From Streptomyces sp. NBC_01750 (GTDB lineage: Bacteria > Actinomycetota > Actinomycetes > Streptomycetales > Streptomycetaceae), in the NCBI RefSeq assembly GCF_035918095.1, contig NZ_CP109137.1, forward strand, positions 62,001-126,000: DNA of 64,000 nt, written 5' to 3'. Made by a program: the position numbers and the translations under genes. How positions within the stretch are numbered: the stretch's first letter is position 1; every line of letters starts with the position of its first letter. Below, piece by piece: positions 60,858 to 64,000 of the stretch. The notes beneath the pieces are model-generated. The model was not told the DNA's origin. It did no database searches and saw nothing but the letters and a program-made list of their open reading frames with translations.

Positions 60858-62070
60858 CGATGTTGCTGCCTCCCGGCGAAAGGATCAGCGCGTACTGGCC
60901 ACTGACGGGCAGATTGGCGTACGCCCACTCTCCGGAGGCCTGCGGCCCGAGCACGCTTGAGGAGGCAATCTCCTTGCCCTGCGGGTCAATCAGACGCAGA
61001 CGTACCGGCGCGGTGAACGTCGACTGGGTGAAGCCGAAGTTGATGTCCTCGTTCTGGTCCGCCTCGAAACGGATTTCGGCAAAGTTGCCGACAGTGGTGA
61101 CGGAGACCCGAGGCGGGGTGTCATCGGCCACGGAGGTGATCTCCGACGACTCCAACTGACCGCCGGGAGCGGGCGTGACCTGGAATGCAGCGGTCGAGCG
61201 GGCCTGACCGTCGGGTGTCTCCACTGACACTGGGCCGTTCACTGCCCCCGGGGGTACCTTGACCGTCAGCGCCGTATCAGTACGCGTCACAACCTCGGCG
61301 ACGACTCCTCCGCCGAATCGCACCACGTTGTCGGTGGCAGCGGTGGCGAACCCATTCCCGGACAGCACCACTTGTGTGTCCACCGTCCCGGAGGCCGGCG
61401 CGAGCTTTGACACGCTCGGCCCGGCGGGTGCGAGCGTGAACGATTCCGGGGACTGCGCGGTCTTCCCGCCGATGGTGACCGCGATCTTGCCGGCCTCCGC
61501 GCCGGCCGGGACCTTCACCTTCAGCTGCGTCGCCGATGCGGAGATCACCTCGGCCGTCTTCGATCCGAACGTGACCATGTTCGACGTCGCGGTGGTGGAG
61601 AAGCCGGTACCGGACAGAGTCACTGTCCCGCCGGCGGCCGCCCGCAGGGGCACCAGGGACAGCACCGTGAGCTGGCTGGAGGCGAACCGGTCAACGCCCA
61701 GCCGGTTGCCCGCCGCGTCGTAGCGGTACCGGGCGGTCTCACCGCCCGGGTCCGTCACACCCACCAGACGACCCGCAGCGTCGTAGGCATACACCGCGTT
61801 GTCCGTCGTCGGCTCCGCCACCGTCCCAGACACCGACGGCTTGTCCCCGCGCTGGCCGGAAAGCGGCGCGGAGTCACCTCGCTTCGGCGCCCCGGAAGCA
61901 GGCAACGAGGCTGAAGGGCTGGCCGAAGCGCGGCCGGAGCGCGCCGGAATGGGTGACTCGGCCTGCGCCGACACCGTGCCAGCCGCCAACGCCAGCACCA
62001 GTGTGCCCACGGTCAACAGCCGTCCGCGGAAAGGAAGCCGTACCCCGAATCGTTCGCCGCGCATGCGCAC
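60271..62070 (-). CDS. N-terminal part of the giant RHS/TIG protein (separated by frameshift)
   Basis: The first residues MRMRGERFGVRLPFRGRLL plus TVGTLVLALAAGTVSAQA form a Sec signal peptide. A Ser/Pro-rich linker, two isolated YD repeats (VYAYDAAGRLVGVTDPGG, YRYDAAGNRLGVDR) and two TIG/IPT domains (TVTLSGTGFSTTATSNMVTFG; VVLSGNGFATAATDNVVRFG) follow. Next comes the first PPC-like module, ending SNPATGD near 60825. Residues after that (RRAGSDDAAHVADHRPAG...) are out-of-frame shadow. Two instead of three copies of the 7-bp repeat at 60811 would fuse it to the 1,973-aa frame as a protein of about 2,370 aa. Confidence 0.8.
   Translation of the reverse strand: MRMRGERFGVRLPFRGRLLTVGTLVLALAAGTVSAQAESPIPARSGRASASPSASLPASGAPKRGDSAPLSGQRGDKPSVSGTVAEPTTDNAVYAYDAAGRLVGVTDPGGETARYRYDAAGNRLGVDRFASSQLTVLSLVPLRAAAGGTVTLSGTGFSTTATSNMVTFGSKTAEVISASATQLKVKVPAGAEAGKIAVTIGGKTAQSPESFTLAPAGPSVSKLAPASGTVDTQVVLSGNGFATAATDNVVRFGGGVVAEVVTRTDTALTVKVPPGAVNGPVSVETPDGQARSTAAFQVTPAPGGQLESSEITSVADDTPPRVSVTTVGNFAEIRFEADQNEDINFGFTQSTFTAPVRLRLIDPQGKEIASSSVLGPQASGEWAYANLPVSGQYALILSPGGSNIGAVTVTVSNPATGDRRAGSDDAAHVADHRPAGPERHRPLHSTGRSATIPRRHYCWIPLPQHAHPAPPGRNDAQHAPRAQQCPRGVGQCPADRGRNLHRRHRPQRSRHRHPDPDAVPLRRRRPTVHISGAHKGGRGACRTERGGDLPGRRRRRPVLGDHQQRVPLDRLRQRDRAVRNSRGRQVTPVGRRCGHHRSE
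60811..60831. repeat. Three tandem copies of TCGCCGG splitting the RHS gene
   Basis: Bases 60811-60831 are exactly three heptanucleotide units. With three, the signal-peptide frame runs out of the toxin frame. With two (or five), it reads SNPATGELDPTTP and the whole gene is in frame. It is a candidate slippage switch or a recent mutation. Confidence 0.85.
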
Positions 62071-62255
62071 CGCGCCCCCTAGAGTCCCCCTGATGAGTCA
62101 CACCAGGACTCATCAACCCCGCACTCCCCATGCGAGGCGTCACAACCTACCCACAAGTAGTCACCACCGCTCTTGAGTTGGCCGAGCTCACTCACGCGCC
62201 AGCCCAGAACAGGCCAGGCAATAGATCACACGTTCCCACTCGGGGGCAAGGGTGT

Positions 62256-62651
62256 TCATAGCCGTCCAGCCAGGGCACTCCCGCCCCAACGGCCCCCCTC
62301 AGAAAGGCAAGAACCCCCCGGCCGACCCAGCTGCAGGTTGCCCGAAACCGCAAGGGAGTTCATGAAAACCGCGTTACGGATCGGGACCAGGACGGCCTGC
62401 ACGAGACGAGGCCCATGCCTTGAGGCCCGCCGACCTGCGCTCAAGCTGTCGCGGCCCATGGCGCGCAGCAGGTCCAGGGCGAGGTAGGCGAGGCTGCTGG
62501 TGTGTGGGGTGGGGTCGGTGGTGATGCGGCCGCGGTCGGGGCGGGCGCGCTGGTAGGCGGCGGCGTGGATGGTGCGGTCGTCGTGGGTGTCCAGCAGCAG
62601 CGTGACGGGCGGCGCCGCTGCTCCTGTGGCGGGGTCGGTGGGTGAGGTCAT
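62256..62651 (-). CDS. Small protein at the end of a transposition-type operon
   Basis: The ATG overlaps the stop of the AAA ATPase gene (ATGA). The 131-aa frame begins MTSPTDPATGAAAPPVTLLLDTHDDRTIHAAAYQRARPDRGRITTDPTPHTSSLAYLALDLLRAMGRDSL. The last 60 residues (after about 62450) look like non-coding read-through and include possible element-end repeats. The true protein may therefore be fused to foreign sequence. Function unknown; small third genes accompany TniB-like ATPases in actinomycete elements. Confidence 0.5.
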   Translation of the reverse strand: MTSPTDPATGAAAPPVTLLLDTHDDRTIHAAAYQRARPDRGRITTDPTPHTSSLAYLALDLLRAMGRDSLSAGRRASRHGPRLVQAVLVPIRNAVFMNSLAVSGNLQLGRPGGSCLSEGGRWGGSALAGRL

Positions 62652-63466
62652 GGGCGGCGGGAGGTGTCGATGCGGCGGATGACCTGCCGCAGCAGGCCGC
62701 CGTCGGGGCGGGCGATGCCGGTGGCCGTCAGGGCGCGCTGGACGTGGTGGGTGAGCAGGGCCCAGCGGCGCAGGCTGCCGCAGGCGAAGTGGCCGTCCAG
62801 TGTCCAGAGGTGATCAGGTGGAACGGTGTGCCACAGCGGGTGCAGGGCGGGAATGGCCTGGGGGATCTGGTCGCGGGTGAGCGGCTGGAGGGTGAGCCAG
62901 GCTGCGGTGCGGGTGTGGAGCATCTGCTGGGCGCGCAGGGCCCGTTCACCGCCCTGTCCGGCGATCAGGACCACGCACAGTCCGCTGGGACGGTCGTCGT
63001 GCAGGAAACGGAGATACTCGAAGCAGGAGTCGGGTATCCGGTCGGCTTCGTCGACGAGCACGATGCGCGGCCCGGCACCGAGCGCGCGGCGGATGAGGGA
63101 GTCGGCGGCTGCCGGGTCGCGCGGCGGGTCATTTTTCAGCCTCAGGGTGTGGTGCAGGTGGGCGCGCAGGTCGGCAGGTCCGGGCCGGGCTCCCAGACGC
63201 AGCAGAAGATGCGCGTTGGGGAATCGGGTGAGGGCGGTGGTGTGGACGGCGAAGGTCTTTCCGACGCCGGCGTCGCCGGACACGCACAGGAAGCGCTGCT
63301 GCTGGTAGGCGTCGACGAGCGCGTGCCCGACGGCCGTCAGGCCGGGCGTGATGACGGTGCGTGCCCCGGCCAGGCTGAGGAAGTGCAGTGCCTGAGTCGC
63401 GGGTTCGTCGGCGAGGGTGAAGGACTCCGTGGCCGCCGGGACTGGCGGGGTGGTGGCGGTCAGCAC
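62648..63466 (-). CDS. AAA ATPase, TniB/MuB/TnsC-like (second)
   Basis: GTG 63466 overlaps the end of the gene before it and gives 272 aa. It has Walker A RFLCVSGDAGVGKTFAV, Walker B GPRIVLVDEADRIPD, sensor-1-like CVVLIAGQGG and the C-terminal helical lid (QAIPALHPLWHTVPPDHL). This is the AAA_22/TniB type that activates DDE transposases and selects targets. Its N-terminal segment (TESFTLADEPATQALHFLSLAG) precedes the NTPase domain. It occurs in tandem with a second ATPase, as in some Tn5053/Tn7-like actinomycete elements; the transposase is probably upstream outside the window. Confidence 0.8.
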   Translation of the reverse strand: MLTATTPPVPAATESFTLADEPATQALHFLSLAGARTVITPGLTAVGHALVDAYQQQRFLCVSGDAGVGKTFAVHTTALTRFPNAHLLLRLGARPGPADLRAHLHHTLRLKNDPPRDPAAADSLIRRALGAGPRIVLVDEADRIPDSCFEYLRFLHDDRPSGLCVVLIAGQGGERALRAQQMLHTRTAAWLTLQPLTRDQIPQAIPALHPLWHTVPPDHLWTLDGHFACGSLRRWALLTHHVQRALTATGIARPDGGLLRQVIRRIDTSRRP

Positions 63467-64000
63467 CGGGCCAGGGCCCAGTCGACAATGCGGTCGTCGA
63501 CCTTCTCGGCGCCGAAGTGCTCCATACCTTTGAGGACGTGCTTGGTGACTTTGACCCACTCGCGGAAGGAGCCGAGGGTGTACTGGGTGTCAATCCGCTT
63601 CAGCAAGGCCTTGTCGGCGTCCTGCCATACGGGGTGGGAGTCGGGTACGGCCTGGAGGACTTCGTCCTCGGTCATGGCCAGGATCTCCAGGCGGATGTAG
63701 ATCCGCGAGGCCAGCGCCGGGTCGCTTTGCAGGGTCTCGTATGCCTCACGCCCGCCGACGAACAAGATGGCGGGCTTGGGAGCACAGTTGTCCCACAGCT
63801 TGCGCAGGAACTCGAAGTTCTCCCGCCGGTACTGCTGAGCCTCGTCGCACACGATCACATACGGGCGACGCGGCAGGGTCTCGCGCAGCAGCTTGTCGAA
63901 CGCGGTGGGGGTGCCCGGCATCTTGCAGCTCAGGTTCATCTGATGGAATAGCTCCTCGCGCAGATCCTTCGGGCCGGGCCGGGAGCGAGCGAAGTCCAGC
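63460..64000 (-). CDS. AAA ATPase, TniB-like (first), 5' end outside window
   Basis: The frame is open through 64000 (DFARSRPGPKDLREELFHQMNLSC...), so the visible part is the C-terminal 180 residues and Walker A lies outside. Walker B is YVIVCDEAQQYRRENFEFLRKLWDN, followed by AILFVGGREAYETL (sensor 1). A TniB-like tail has ILAMTEDEVLQAVPDSHPVWQDAD and FREWVKVTKHVLKGMEHF. It probably forms the ATPase pair of a transposon together with the next gene. Confidence 0.8.
   Translation of the reverse strand, partial: LDFARSRPGPKDLREELFHQMNLSCKMPGTPTAFDKLLRETLPRRPYVIVCDEAQQYRRENFEFLRKLWDNCAPKPAILFVGGREAYETLQSDPALASRIYIRLEILAMTEDEVLQAVPDSHPVWQDADKALLKRIDTQYTLGSFREWVKVTKHVLKGMEHFGAEKVDDRIVDWALARC

Overview
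The window is high-GC actinobacterial DNA, almost certainly from Streptomyces or a close relative. The evidence is strong third-position G/C bias, many GTG starts, ATGA/GTGA start-stop overlaps and gene families typical of Streptomyces (SepF-like, ECF sigma, Wadjet, RHS toxins with SUKH immunity proteins, TIG-rich secreted proteins). Accessory genes, decayed genes, an IS, an integrase relic and a duplicated regulatory cassette dominate. It reads as a chromosome-arm or large-plasmid defence and conflict island, not core genome.

Layout. 1-6.4 kb: 3' end of an RHS toxin with a DNA/RNA non-specific nuclease tip, its SUKH-type immunity gene, a second immunity gene preceded by a relic of an RHS cassette junction, and a decayed collagen-like small gene. 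6.4-10.0 kb: a reverse-strand operon encoding an HTH protein, a 719-aa protein with family-B-polymerase-like motifs and a 239-aa HTH protein. It resembles the telomere end-patching pairs (Tap/Tpg, Tac/Tpc) of linear replicons, and a perfect palindrome lies upstream. 10.2-11.6 kb: small membrane protein, ECF sigma and SepF-like protein. 11.8-14.2 kb: HTH plus 14 WD40 blades. 14.3-17.5 kb: small membrane protein, XRE-DUF488 fusion and unknown genes.

17.9-24.0 kb is the most distinctive block. A CHAT protease and a class III nucleotide-cyclase-like protein form an overlapping reverse operon. Divergent from it run a Crp/Fnr cyclic-nucleotide regulator, an EcsC-family protein, a 54-aa precursor peptide and an overlapping ATP-grasp ligase (graspetide-type RiPP). 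Together they suggest a nucleotide-signalled conflict or secretion system. 24.2-28.4 kb: a decayed gene, a NaeI-like protein lacking the catalytic D-C-K signature, a small membrane protein and a frameshifted gene. 28.9-31.6 kb: a three-gene reverse operon (NA37-like, RelA/SpoT-like synthetase, 4-TM protein), a candidate nucleotide-effector defence system. 31.8-41.0 kb: a complete Wadjet (JetABCD) anti-plasmid system.

41.6-44.2 kb: operon with an SF1 helicase. 44.3-53.2 kb: two copies of an XRE regulator / operator / Cys-rich protein cassette, the second with a frameshifted repressor. Between them lie a dead tyrosine integrase, a membrane-anchored unknown, a PadR regulon with two identical operators, a truncated LRR gene and a 942-bp IS5-type element. 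53.3-54.4 kb: DyP-type peroxidase. 54.5-62.1 kb: a very large secreted RHS/TIG protein with a YwqJ-like deaminase tip and SUKH-3 immunity protein, split by a 7-bp tandem repeat. 62.2-64 kb: two transposition-type AAA ATPases running off the window.

All functional calls come from reading translations and motifs by eye; no database search was run. Several genes carry simple frameshifts, so either real decay or assembly error must be kept in mind.
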